From the NCBI GenBank assembly GCA_913775005.1, contig CAJYKY010000497.1:1-19801 (forward strand): 19,801 bases of DNA. The letters run 5' to 3'. Positions 6,725-13,897 of this stretch are shown one piece after another. Positions within the stretch are counted from its first letter, which is position 1; each line of letters opens with the position of its first letter. Under the pieces are notes generated by a model. It was not told where the DNA came from and made no database searches. It saw nothing but the letters and a program-made list of their open reading frames with translations. A program made the position numbers and the translations under genes. Source of the DNA: an uncultured Achromobacter sp. GTDB taxonomy: Bacteria; Pseudomonadota; Gammaproteobacteria; Burkholderiales; Burkholderiaceae_B.

Positions 6725-7950
6725 TTCTTGACGAGCGGGCATTGGCTTTCCGACAGCGGCCAGGCAAGCGTGTCGCCGGGGATGTTGCGCACGATGTTGT
6801 AGTAGTCCCAAGGCGCCTTGGATTGCGCGGGCGTTTTCACCTGCGCCAGCATCATGTCGCGCACCACCAGGCCGTCTTCGCGGATGCGCGCATTCAGGCT
6901 GAACGGGTCGTCGATGGGCAGCGATTTCATCTTCGCCATCACCGCGTCGGAATCGGCCGTGCCGGCCGCTTTCACCGCTTGCAGGTAATGGCGCACCGAA
7001 CTGTATACACCGGCTTGCAGGAAGGTGGGCGGGCGGCCCACGCGCGCTTCGAACTTCTTGGTGAAGGCGCGCGTGCCATCGTTCATGTCCCAGTACGAAG
7101 GCACGGTCAGGTACGTCTTTTGGGCGGCTTGCAGGCCCAGGCTGTGCACATCCGTAATCAACAGCAGCATGGCCGCCAGTTGTTGCGCGCCTCCGATGCC
7201 GAATTCCGCCGCCTGCTTGATGGCCGAAATCGTGTCGCCGCCCGCGTTGGCAATGGCGATGATCTGCGCCTTGGACCCTTGCGCCTGAAGCAGGAAGGAC
7301 GCGAAGTCCGACGCGTTCAGCGGATGGAACACGGTGCCGACCACTTCCCCGCCATTGGCCTTGACCACGGTTTCCGTGTCGGCCGCCAATTGCTTGCCGA
7401 AGGCGTAGTCCGACGCCAGGATGAACCAGCGCTTGCCGCCTTCGTTGACGACCGCGGTGGCCGTGCCGCGCGACAGGGCATACGTCGTGTACGTCCATTG
7501 CACGCCGTAGGGCGAACACTGCGCCTGCGACAGCGCCGTCGTGCCCGGGCTGGAGAACAGCACCAGCTTTTTCTTTTCGCGCGCAATGCCTTGCACGGCC
7601 AGCGCGACCGACGAATTCGGCACGTCCACCACCACGTCCACGCCCTCGGTGTCATACCACTTGCGGACCATGCTGCTGCCGATGTCGGGGCGGTGCTGGT
7701 GGTCGCCCGAGACCAGCGAAATCGGCTTGCCCAGCACGCTGCCGCCCATTTCCTCGATGGCCAGGCGGGCGGCCTCCACGGACCCCTTGCCGGTGGCGTC
7801 GGCCGTGACGCCGGCCATGTCCGTCAACACCCCGATCTTCACGCCATCGGCCGTGCTGGCGTGCGCGGCAACGGCGCCAAACGCCAGAGACAGGCACAGG
7901 GACTGAACGAGCCCGCGCGCGCGGCGCTTGCTGCGGATTTGCTGTTTCAT
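6721..7950 (-). CDS. ABC transporter substrate-binding protein (branched-chain amino acid type)
   Basis: The 409-residue periplasmic protein is of the LivJ/LivK (Peripla_BP_6) kind. A signal peptide (basic start to residue 13, hydrophobic core to 28, cleavage after A-H-A at 31) is followed by VKIGVLTDMAGVTADATGKG and by AARLAIEEMGG. Further on come D-V-V-V-D-V-P-N-S-S-V-A-L-A, a P-G-T-T cluster and a Y-A-F-G-K-Q element. Two C-terminal cysteines are not typical. The ATG at 7950 is preferred to 7965 because GGAAG lies about 7 bases upstream. Family members deliver amino acids, amides or aromatic acids to Liv-type permeases, or feed sensors. No permease or ATPase gene lies nearby, so it must use partners encoded elsewhere. 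It is coupled to the downstream esterase. Confidence 0.9.
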   Translation of the reverse strand: MKQQIRSKRRARGLVQSLCLSLAFGAVAAHASTADGVKIGVLTDMAGVTADATGKGSVEAARLAIEEMGGSVLGKPISLVSGDHQHRPDIGSSMVRKWYDTEGVDVVVDVPNSSVALAVQGIAREKKKLVLFSSPGTTALSQAQCSPYGVQWTYTTYALSRGTATAVVNEGGKRWFILASDYAFGKQLAADTETVVKANGGEVVGTVFHPLNASDFASFLLQAQGSKAQIIAIANAGGDTISAIKQAAEFGIGGAQQLAAMLLLITDVHSLGLQAAQKTYLTVPSYWDMNDGTRAFTKKFEARVGRPPTFLQAGVYSSVRHYLQAVKAAGTADSDAVMAKMKSLPIDDPFSLNARIREDGLVVRDMMLAQVKTPAQSKAPWDYYNIVRNIPGDTLAWPLSESQCPLVKK

Positions 7951-8020
7951 TTGTCTTCCACCCATTTAATGCCGTCATTGCGGCGAATTTTTGTGGCGAA
8001 AGTGTAGCGCCGGTCGCGCA

Positions 8021-8054
8021 AAAGAAAACGCCCCGGTCGTTGTGACCGGGGCGT
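8021..8054 (-). terminator. Intrinsic terminator after dsbA
   Basis: An 11-bp perfect stem (ACGCCCCGGTC / GACCGGGGCGT, 8028-8054) with a 5-base loop is followed on the minus strand by TTTTCTTT. It lies 34 bases after the dsbA stop and separates it from the binding-protein gene. Confidence 0.93.
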
Positions 8055-8088
8055 ATTTCCAAGATCTTTTGGATGAGTCGCGAACGTT

Positions 8089-8721
8089 TTACTTGTTGCG
8101 CGCCATCGGGATCAGCTGGTTGACTTCCTTCAGGGCGCCTTCGTAGCTGTTGCCCGCCATGACCGGCGAGGTCATGAACTTGCCGCCCACCGCGAACGAC
8201 GGCGTGCCATCGATGCGGTACGCGTCGGCCAGCTGGGTGGCGCGCTGAACCTGGGTCTGCACGCTGAACGAATCGAAGATCGAATCGAACTTGGCGCGGT
8301 CCACGCCTTGGCTGGCGGCCCATTCACCCATCGACTTCTTGTCGAACAGGCGCTTGTGCTCGCCGTGGATGGCGGTGAAGAACTTGGCGTGCAGGTCGGG
8401 GCGATCCAGTGCCAGGAACGTGTAGTAGACCTGTTGCAGCGGCTTCATGCCGGCGTTGAAGGCGATCGGCACTTGCTTGAGCACGACGTCCGGCGGCGCG
8501 GTCTTGGCCCAGTCTTCAACCATGGGTTCCATGGCGGCGCAGTGCGGGCAGGTGTAGGCGAAGAATTCCAGCACTTCCACTTTGCCCGGGGTGTCCGACG
8601 GCAGCGGCGGGTTGATCGACACGTAGGCTTGCGTGCCTTGCGCGTGGCTCGCCGGGGTGAAGAATGCGGTGGCGGTCAGTGCGGCCGCAGCCAGGACACG
8701 AATAATCTTGGGGGACAGCAT
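8089..8721 (-). CDS. dsbA: Thiol:disulfide interchange protein DsbA
   Basis: The 210-residue periplasmic thioredoxin-fold oxidase starts with a signal peptide (cleavage probably after A-S-H-A at 27). The active site is F-A-Y-T-C-P-H-C (C58-P-H-C61), the classical DsbA dipeptide. An alpha-helical insertion follows. The cis-proline loop is visible as I-D-G-T-P-S-F-A-V-G-G. DsbA introduces disulfides into exported proteins and is reoxidised by DsbB. I start at the ATG at 8721, where the signal peptide begins and AGGA lies 11 bases upstream. The longer in-frame start at 8778 would put 19 polar residues before the signal. The gene follows the SPOR gene across a terminator, so it may also have its own promoter. 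Confidence 0.93.
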   Translation of the reverse strand: MLSPKIIRVLAAAALTATAFFTPASHAQGTQAYVSINPPLPSDTPGKVEVLEFFAYTCPHCAAMEPMVEDWAKTAPPDVVLKQVPIAFNAGMKPLQQVYYTFLALDRPDLHAKFFTAIHGEHKRLFDKKSMGEWAASQGVDRAKFDSIFDSFSVQTQVQRATQLADAYRIDGTPSFAVGGKFMTSPVMAGNSYEGALKEVNQLIPMARNK

Positions 8722-8780
8722 GGATGAGAGGTTCCTGAGTAAAAAGTTACAGACAGGCCCGGGGCCGGATAAGTTCAATG

Positions 8781-8823
8781 AAAAAAACGCCGCCAGAGCG
8801 CCTTATTGGCGCACCACGGCGGT
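8781..8823 (-). terminator. Intrinsic terminator overlapping the SPOR-protein stop codon
   Basis: Read on the minus strand, an outer stem CCGCC/GGCGG and an inner stem GCGCC/GGCGC enclose a 5-base loop, followed by TTTTTTT (8787-8781). The TAA stop of the SPOR gene (8805-8803) sits in the loop, so the hairpin is partly coding. Translating ribosomes should hinder its folding. Confidence 0.85.
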
Positions 8824-9546
8824 TTCGATCTTGTTCTCGCCCAGCCTGCCGCGGGCGCGGTTCATGTCGTCCAGCCGCGCAAAGGGCCCTACCCGGACCC
8901 GGTTGATCGGCTTGCCATTCACTTCGGCCTTTTGCACGTTGACGGGCAGGCCCAGCAACAGAATGCGCGCGCGCAGCGATTCGGCGTCGTTTTCGCCACG
9001 GAACGCGCCGGCTTGCAGGAAGTACGTGCCGGTGTTGGCCGCGGGGGCAGGCGCCGCCGATTTCGGGGACGCAGCAGGGGCTGCCGCGGGCGCCGGTTTC
9101 GAGATGGGCGTAGGCGTCTGCTGGATAGAGGCCGTAGCAGCCGGCGCCGTGGCGGCCGGCTGCGGTTTGGACGTAGACGGCAAGGTGGCGATCAGCGCGC
9201 CCAGGTCATCCAGCCGCGACGGCGTTTCATCAGGCTTGGCTGTGCCAGTGCCAGCGCCCGGCAGCGGGGCCGGCGCGGTGGCCGTCGGCCCGGTGGGCGG
9301 AGCGCCGGCGGCGCCGTCACGGCCATACAGGCCGGCGTTGGGGTCCGGCGCCTGGCGGGGATCGGGCAATTTGCCCGTATCGCCCTGCCGGCTGGCCCGG
9401 TCCACGAATGGGACGGGCGCCTTGGTGACATAAAACGCCACGACAGCGGCGACGATCAGACCGATGAGCAGGCCGGCGAGCGCCCCGTACAGGGTGCTGC
9501 CGCTTTCGCCAGAGGAACGGCGGGTGGGTTTGCGCTTGGTTGCCAT
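8803..9546 (-). CDS. SPOR domain-containing membrane protein (FtsN-like)
   Basis: The 247-residue bitopic protein has a short basic cytoplasmic tail (1-17) and one transmembrane helix (about 18-41: LYGALAGLLIGLIVAAVVAFYV). A long Pro/Ala-rich periplasmic linker follows (about 45-165). A C-terminal SPOR domain (about 168-247) contains YFLQAGAFRGENDAESLRARILLLG and the closing N-R-V-R-V-G-P-F strand. SPOR domains bind denuded septal peptidoglycan, and this layout is that of FtsN-type division proteins. The N-terminal essential FtsN segment is not recognisable, so the exact role is uncertain. The start lies 9 bases after the argS stop without a clear ribosome binding site, suggesting coupled translation. 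Confidence 0.9.
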   Translation of the reverse strand: MATKRKPTRRSSGESGSTLYGALAGLLIGLIVAAVVAFYVTKAPVPFVDRASRQGDTGKLPDPRQAPDPNAGLYGRDGAAGAPPTGPTATAPAPLPGAGTGTAKPDETPSRLDDLGALIATLPSTSKPQPAATAPAATASIQQTPTPISKPAPAAAPAASPKSAAPAPAANTGTYFLQAGAFRGENDAESLRARILLLGLPVNVQKAEVNGKPINRVRVGPFARLDDMNRARGRLGENKIETAVVRQ

Positions 9547-9555
9547 GAACCGATG

Positions 9556-11241
9556 TTACATCCGCTCGGGGGCGGACACGCCCAACAGCGCCAGGCCGTT
9601 GGCCAGCACCTGGCGGGTGGTGGCGGCCAGACGCAGGCGGGCCAGTTTCAGGGCGACGTCATCGACCAGCACGCGTTCGGCGCTGTACCAACCGTGGAAA
9701 TCGGCCGCGCAGTCACGCAGCCAGAAGGCGATGTGGTGCGGCGACAGGTCCTGGGCGGCCAGGGCCACCACGTTGGGGAATTCGGCCAGGCGTTGCATCA
9801 GCGCGAATTCGGACGGCGCGGTCAGCACGGAGACGTCAGCGGCGGCCACGTCGGCGTCGGGCATGCCGGCGTTGTTGATCATCGTGCAGATGCGGGCGTG
9901 CGCGTACTGGATGTAATAGACCGGGTTTTCGTCGCTCTTGGACAAGGCCAAGTCCACGTCGAACACGAATTCGGTGTCGGCGCGGCGCTGGATCAGGAAG
10001 TAGCGCACGGCGTCGCGGCCGACCCAGTCGATTAGGTCGCGCATGGTGACGTAGCTGCCAGCGCGCTTGGAGATCTTGACCTCTTCGCCGCCGCGCATCA
10101 CCTTGACCATCTTGTGCAGCACGTACGACGGGTAATCCTTCGGGATGCCCTCGTTCAAGGCTTGCAGGCCGGCGCGCACGCGGGCCACGGTGCCGTGGTG
10201 ATCGCTGCCCTGGATGTTCACGGCGCGGTGAAAGCCGCGTTCCCATTTGGCCTTGTGGTAGGCGACGTCGGGCACGAAGTAGGTGTAGCCCCCTTCGCGC
10301 TTGCGCATCACGCGGTCCTTGTCGTCGCCGGTACCCAATTCAGTGGTGCGCAACCACAGCGCGCCATCTTCTTCGTAGGTGTGGCCGCCGGCGATCAGGG
10401 CGTTGACCGTGGCTTCGACCCGGCCCGACGTGTACAGCGAGCTTTCCAGGTAGTAGTTGTCGAACTTCAGGTCGAACGCTTGCAGGTCCAGGTCTTGTTC
10501 GCGGCGCAGATAGGCCACGGCGAAGACGCGGATGTCGTCCAGGCTGTCGATATTGCCGGTGGCGGTGACGGGCTGGCCGTCAGAGGCTTGCAAGGTCTTG
10601 CCCGCCTGGAAATCGCGGGCGATGTCGGCGATGTAGTCGCCCTTGGAGCCGTCGGCCGGCCAGTCCGGGGATTCGGTGGTCAGGCCGCGGGCGCGCGCCT
10701 GCACGCTGATGGCCAGGTTTTCGATCTGGTTGCCGGCGTCGTTGTAATAGAACTCGCGGGTCACGTCCCAGCCGCTGGCGTCATACAGGCGGCACAGCGC
10801 GTCGCCCAGCGCGGCCTGGCGGGCGTGGCCCACATGCAGGGGGCCGGTGGGGTTGGCGGACACAAATTCCACCAGGATCTTTTCGCCGCTGCGCGGGGCG
10901 CGGCCGAAGCTGGCGCCCTGCTCGGCCACCGTGGCGATGACGGCCTGGCGGGCGGCGGCGGTGATACGCAGGTTGATGAAGCCGGGGCCGGCGATTTCGG
11001 CGGCGTCGATCAGGTCGCGCGCGCCGGGGGCGGCCAACAGCGCATCGACGATGGCCTGGGCCAGTTCACGCGGGTTGCGGCCGGCCGGCTTGGCCAGCTG
11101 CATGGCCACGTTGGTGGCGACGTCGCCATGGGAGGCGACCTTGGGGCGCTCGAGCAGCACTTTGGGCTGGGCGTCGGGCAGGCTCTGCGCAACGGCGGCC
11201 TGGATCAGGGAGATAAGCTGTTTTTGTTGCTCGGGGAGCAT
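9556..11241 (-). CDS. argS: Arginyl-tRNA synthetase
   Basis: The 561-residue class I synthetase charges tRNA-Arg with arginine. It starts with the Add-1-type N-terminal domain (about 1-115; E-R-P-K-x-A-S-H-G-D-V-A-T-N-V-A-M). The catalytic core follows with the HIGH-type motif S-A-N-P-T-G-P-L-H-V-G-H-A-R (H136-V-G-H139) and F-Y-Y-N-D-A-G-N-Q-I. The KMSKS region is degenerate, G-G-E-E-V-K-I-S-K-R-A-G-S-Y, as is normal for bacterial ArgS. The DALR anticodon-binding domain ends the protein. Full length matches the family. The ATG at 11241 is chosen where conservation begins, because the longer open frame upstream is not ArgS-like. It leads the argS - SPOR - dsbA cluster. Confidence 0.97.
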   Translation of the reverse strand: MLPEQQKQLISLIQAAVAQSLPDAQPKVLLERPKVASHGDVATNVAMQLAKPAGRNPRELAQAIVDALLAAPGARDLIDAAEIAGPGFINLRITAAARQAVIATVAEQGASFGRAPRSGEKILVEFVSANPTGPLHVGHARQAALGDALCRLYDASGWDVTREFYYNDAGNQIENLAISVQARARGLTTESPDWPADGSKGDYIADIARDFQAGKTLQASDGQPVTATGNIDSLDDIRVFAVAYLRREQDLDLQAFDLKFDNYYLESSLYTSGRVEATVNALIAGGHTYEEDGALWLRTTELGTGDDKDRVMRKREGGYTYFVPDVAYHKAKWERGFHRAVNIQGSDHHGTVARVRAGLQALNEGIPKDYPSYVLHKMVKVMRGGEEVKISKRAGSYVTMRDLIDWVGRDAVRYFLIQRRADTEFVFDVDLALSKSDENPVYYIQYAHARICTMINNAGMPDADVAAADVSVLTAPSEFALMQRLAEFPNVVALAAQDLSPHHIAFWLRDCAADFHGWYSAERVLVDDVALKLARLRLAATTRQVLANGLALLGVSAPERM

Positions 11242-11399
11242 GGGCGTCTGAAGTAGTTCTGGGTGAGTGACCGAAGCGGAGATCCAGCGGGGGATCAGGC
11301 GGACGCGGTCCGGGCCGGCAATGTCACGGGAATCTGCTGAATGATAGTTGATTTGGCGGCGTAACCGGCGCGTCCTCTGGCTGGACGCCACCTGTCCAG

Positions 11400-11428
11400 T
11401 TGGCATCCCCAGGGCGTTGCGGTAGTGT
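11400..11428 (+). promoter_or_regulatory. Candidate sigma70 promoter of the DUF1840 gene
   Basis: TTGGCA (11400-11405) and TAGTGT (11423-11428) have a 17-bp spacer and lie 32 bp before the start codon, in the 218-bp divergent region with argS. They match the consensus at 5/6 and 4/6 positions. I saw nothing else of note in this intergenic region. Confidence 0.5.
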
Positions 11429-11459
11429 ATGTAACGTATTCAATGAAGGAGACCGCAAT

Positions 11460-11798
11460 ATGTTGATTACCTTTCACTCCAAGGTCGTGGCTGAAGTGCT
11501 GATGCTTTCCGACCACGCCGGTCCCATCCTCCAGGCCGCAGGCAAGCCCATCGGCGACAAGGTGCCGGAACGTGGCGTTTTCACCGTTGACCAGCTTGGC
11601 CCGGCCATCGCCGGCATCGAACGCGCCATCGAAAATGCCGAGCACCCCGACGAAGAAGAAGACGAAGACAAGGCCCCCCATTCCCCCATGGCCCGTGCGG
11701 TCGGCTTGAAAGAACGCGCCTTTCCGCTCCTGGACATGATGCGCCAGTCGCAGGCCGCTAACGTCGAAGTTACCTGGGAAGCGTCGCGCGGCTGGTAG
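11460..11798 (+). CDS. DUF1840 domain-containing protein
   Basis: The 112-residue acidic cytoplasmic protein matches the small DUF1840 family of betaproteobacteria. It opens MLITFHSKVVAEVLML, contains GPILQAAGKP and R-G-V-F-T-V-D-Q-L-G-P-A-I-A, and has a strongly acidic low-complexity stretch (about residues 62-71). It ends A-F-P-L-L-D-M-M-R-Q-S. No enzyme motif is visible and the family has no established function. The start is very well supported by AAGGAG 8 bases upstream. It is divergent from argS and followed, 79 bp later, by a co-directional small gene of unknown function, with a large hairpin between them. Confidence 0.9.
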   Translation: MLITFHSKVVAEVLMLSDHAGPILQAAGKPIGDKVPERGVFTVDQLGPAIAGIERAIENAEHPDEEEDEDKAPHSPMARAVGLKERAFPLLDMMRQSQAANVEVTWEASRGW

Positions 11799-11843
11799 GC
11801 AATGTCGCCGGACGGACAATCTGCCCGGCCGTTTTTGCCTACC
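11794..11843 (+). terminator. Nested hairpin/terminator at the DUF1840 stop
   Basis: GCCGG (11807-11811) pairs with CCGGC (11825-11829), followed by CGTTTTT, a short intrinsic-terminator-like unit. Around it, GGTAGGCAA (11794-11802) pairs perfectly with TTGCCTACC (11835-11843). The outer left arm includes the stop codon. The outer pair uses part of the T-run, so the two forms may compete. Confidence 0.55.
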
Positions 11844-11877
11844 CTTTCGCCCTGACCGCCCTTACAAGGAATTTCCC

Positions 11878-12195
11878 ATGCGCAGCGACATCACCATTGT
11901 TTTCGACACCCGGCGTTCGCTGGACCTGACCGCCACGGTGGAAACTTCCCCGCAACGCCAGAGCCAGGCGCGCGACTGGTTCGACGGCGCCTGGGAAACC
12001 CTGGGCTGCGAGCCGCTGCGCCCCAGCGGCAAGGTGCTGCTGCTGGACAAGGTGCTGGGCGTGGCGGACGCGCTGGGCTACGACACCCTGTCCACCGACG
12101 AAAAGGAAGCGCGCGAGTTTGCCGAGAACCTGGCGCTGGCGCTGGAGCGCCCGCGCATCACGGTGGATCTGCCGGGCCTGACGGTCGGTTACTGA
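11878..12195 (+). CDS. Conserved-looking hypothetical protein, 105 aa
   Basis: I do not recognise this gene. It encodes a soluble 105-residue protein with no signal peptide, membrane segment or cysteine cluster; its one cysteine is near residue 43. It starts M-R-S-D-I-T-I-V-F-D-T-R-R-S-L-D-L. A central L-L-L-D-K-V-L-G-V-A-D-A-L-G-Y and a C-terminal A-R-E-F-A-E-N-L-A-L-A-L-E helix follow. AAGGA 7 bases before the ATG and codon bias typical of the region support a real gene. It lies downstream of DUF1840 on the same strand and probably shares transcription when the intervening hairpin is read through. Its stop is 16 bp from the end of the convergent importer operon. Confidence 0.8.
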   Translation: MRSDITIVFDTRRSLDLTATVETSPQRQSQARDWFDGAWETLGCEPLRPSGKVLLLDKVLGVADALGYDTLSTDEKEAREFAENLALALERPRITVDLPGLTVGY

Positions 12196-12197
12196 CC
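12183..12197. repeat. Imperfect palindrome at the convergent gene ends
   Basis: GGTCGGTTACTGACC is an imperfect 15-bp palindrome spanning the stop codon of the 105-aa gene, just before the convergent permease end. It may contribute to 3'-end formation on both strands. The evidence is weak. Confidence 0.3.
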
Positions 12198-12211
12198 GCC
12201 AGGCGCCCGTC

Positions 12212-13012
12212 CTACCGGATCCCGGCGCGCATGAACGACTGCACGAATTGCCGCTGAAACAGCAAGAACGCAATCAGCAGCGGCGCCGCTGACATCAGCG
12301 TGGCGGCGGTAATGACCGACCAATCGATGCCCTGGTCCGTTGACGAGAACACCTGCAAGCCCACCGTCAACGGCCGGGATTCGACCGAATTGGTGATGAT
12401 CAGCGGCCACAGGAAGTTGTTCCAGTGGTGGCTGACCGACACCAGCCCATACGCCACGTAGATCGGCTTGGCCAGCGGCACATACACCTTCCAGAGCACC
12501 TGCATGGCGTTGGCGCCTTCCATGCGCGCAGCCTCTTCCAGTTCACGTGGCACCGTCTTGAACGTCTGGCGCAACAGGAAGATGCCAAAGGCGGAAGCGA
12601 AGTACGGCAGGCCGATGGCGAACACCGTGTCGCGGATGCCCAGCTGGCTCATCGACCGGTAGTTCTCCACCAGCAGCACGTCCGGCATGATCATCAGCTG
12701 CAACAGCACCAGCATGAAGACGAAGTCGCGGCCCCGGAATTCGAAGCGCGCGAACGCGTAGCCCGCCAAGGTCGACAGCACCAGCTGCGCCGCCAGCACC
12801 ATCGTGACCAGCAGGAACGTGTTCAGGAAATAGCGCGGGAACGGCGCGGCCTCCCAGGCGCGGACGAAGTTGTCCAGCGTCAGCGGGGCGAATAGATCAA
12901 AGCGGGTGGCATACGCGGGCGGATGAAACGCCGCCCACATCGCGTACGCCAGCGGCAGGATCCACAACAGGCCAAGCGCCCACGCGCCCAGGGTATCGAG
13001 CTTGTCTTTCAT
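12212..13012 (-). CDS. Carbohydrate/glycerol-phosphate-type ABC permease (UgpE/MalG-like)
   Basis: The 266-residue inner-membrane protein has six hydrophobic segments. The ATPase-contacting EAA loop at about residues 159-183 (E-E-A-A-R-M-E-G-A-N, then V-Y-V-P-L-A-K-P) is characteristic of the second permease of CUT1-type importers. With the partner permease it forms the translocation channel. Its start codon overlaps the stop of the upstream permease gene (ATGA), so the two are translated in a coupled way and in equal amounts. It is the last gene of the importer operon and closely related in layout to UgpE. The specific substrate is inferred from the operon, not from this protein. Confidence 0.92.
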   Translation of the reverse strand: MKDKLDTLGAWALGLLWILPLAYAMWAAFHPPAYATRFDLFAPLTLDNFVRAWEAAPFPRYFLNTFLLVTMVLAAQLVLSTLAGYAFARFEFRGRDFVFMLVLLQLMIMPDVLLVENYRSMSQLGIRDTVFAIGLPYFASAFGIFLLRQTFKTVPRELEEAARMEGANAMQVLWKVYVPLAKPIYVAYGLVSVSHHWNNFLWPLIITNSVESRPLTVGLQVFSSTDQGIDWSVITAATLMSAAPLLIAFLLFQRQFVQSFMRAGIR

Positions 13013-13884
13013 TGATAGTGCGTCCTGCGGTCCAGCCAGCGGAATTTGACCAGCGCCGTCAGCGCCAGCACCACCAGCAACACGACGGTCAGCGTGGCGG
13101 CGTACGCCGTATCCCAGAAGCTGAAACCCACCTGGTAGATGTAATACAGCAGCAAGGTGCTGGCGTTGTCAGGCCCCCCGCGCGTCATGACGACCACGTG
13201 GTCCACCAGACGGAACGCGTTGATCAGGGCGTTGATCAGCACGAATAGCGTGGTGGGCATCAATAGCGGCCACAGGATGCGCCGGAAATACTGCCAGCGC
13301 GATGCGCCTTCCAGCATCGCGGCCTCGCGCAAGGACGGCGACACTGTCTGCAAGGCGGCCAGGTAGAAGATCATGAAGAAGCCGGCCTCTTTCCACACCG
13401 TGACCAGCATCAGCGCGGGCAACGCCGTGTCGCGGTTGCCCAGCCAGTTAGGGCCGGGCGCACCAAACCAGCCCATCACTTGCGCGATCAGCCCGTACTG
13501 CGGCGTGTAAAAGAACAGCCAGATGTTGGCCACCGCCACCATCGGCAGCACCGTCGGCGTGAAGTACGCCATGCGCAGAAAGCCGCGCCCTGTCAGATTG
13601 CGGTTTACCCACAGCGCCATGATCAGCGCGATGCCGATCGATGTGGGAATCGTGCCCAGCGCAAACCACAGGTTGTTCCAGAGCGATTGCCAGAACACCG
13701 GATCGTCGCGCATCACGGCATAGTTATCCAAACCTACGAAACGCGCGGGCCGCGCGCCCTTGGGCGTGGAAAAAAAGCTGTGCCATAGCGTCGCCACCGC
13801 CGGGTAATGCGTGAAGGCGGCGAGCAGCACGATGGCTGGCAGCAACAGCAGCCAGCCATAAAGCGCATTCAAAGAGCGGCTCAT
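13009..13884 (-). CDS. Carbohydrate/glycerol-phosphate-type ABC permease (UgpA/MalF-like)
   Basis: The 291-residue inner-membrane protein has six transmembrane segments. The first is LYGWLLLLPAIVLLAAF, directly after a short cytoplasmic N-terminus. The EAA loop lies at about residues 187-211 (R-E-A-A-M-L-E-G-A-S-R-W, then I-L-W-P-L-L-M-P). The periplasmic F-V-G-L-D-N-Y-A-V-M element after helix 1 is typical of UgpA-like CUT1 permeases. It pairs with the downstream permease, whose start overlaps its stop. It begins 13 bp after the binding-protein gene with no good ribosome binding site of its own. Confidence 0.92.
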   Translation of the reverse strand: MSRSLNALYGWLLLLPAIVLLAAFTHYPAVATLWHSFFSTPKGARPARFVGLDNYAVMRDDPVFWQSLWNNLWFALGTIPTSIGIALIMALWVNRNLTGRGFLRMAYFTPTVLPMVAVANIWLFFYTPQYGLIAQVMGWFGAPGPNWLGNRDTALPALMLVTVWKEAGFFMIFYLAALQTVSPSLREAAMLEGASRWQYFRRILWPLLMPTTLFVLINALINAFRLVDHVVVMTRGGPDNASTLLLYYIYQVGFSFWDTAYAATLTVVLLVVLALTALVKFRWLDRRTHYQ

Positions 13885-13897
13885 CGTGCTTGTCGGC

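Noticed and set aside
7910..7950. Twin-arginine signal in the Liv-type binding protein
   Set aside because: Adjacent arginines are present, but the residues after them do not match the Tat consensus. An ordinary Sec signal explains the sequence.
6694..8007. A 437-codon plus-strand reading frame
   Set aside because: Antisense to the periplasmic binding protein; composition is His/Arg/Val-rich with no recognisable fold.
8756..8766. GGCCCGGGGCC palindrome between the SPOR gene and dsbA
   Set aside because: Short GC-only palindromes are frequent in this DNA, and no promoter or terminator elements align with it convincingly.
10114..11256. A 380-codon plus-strand reading frame
   Set aside because: Antisense to argS, which is certain.
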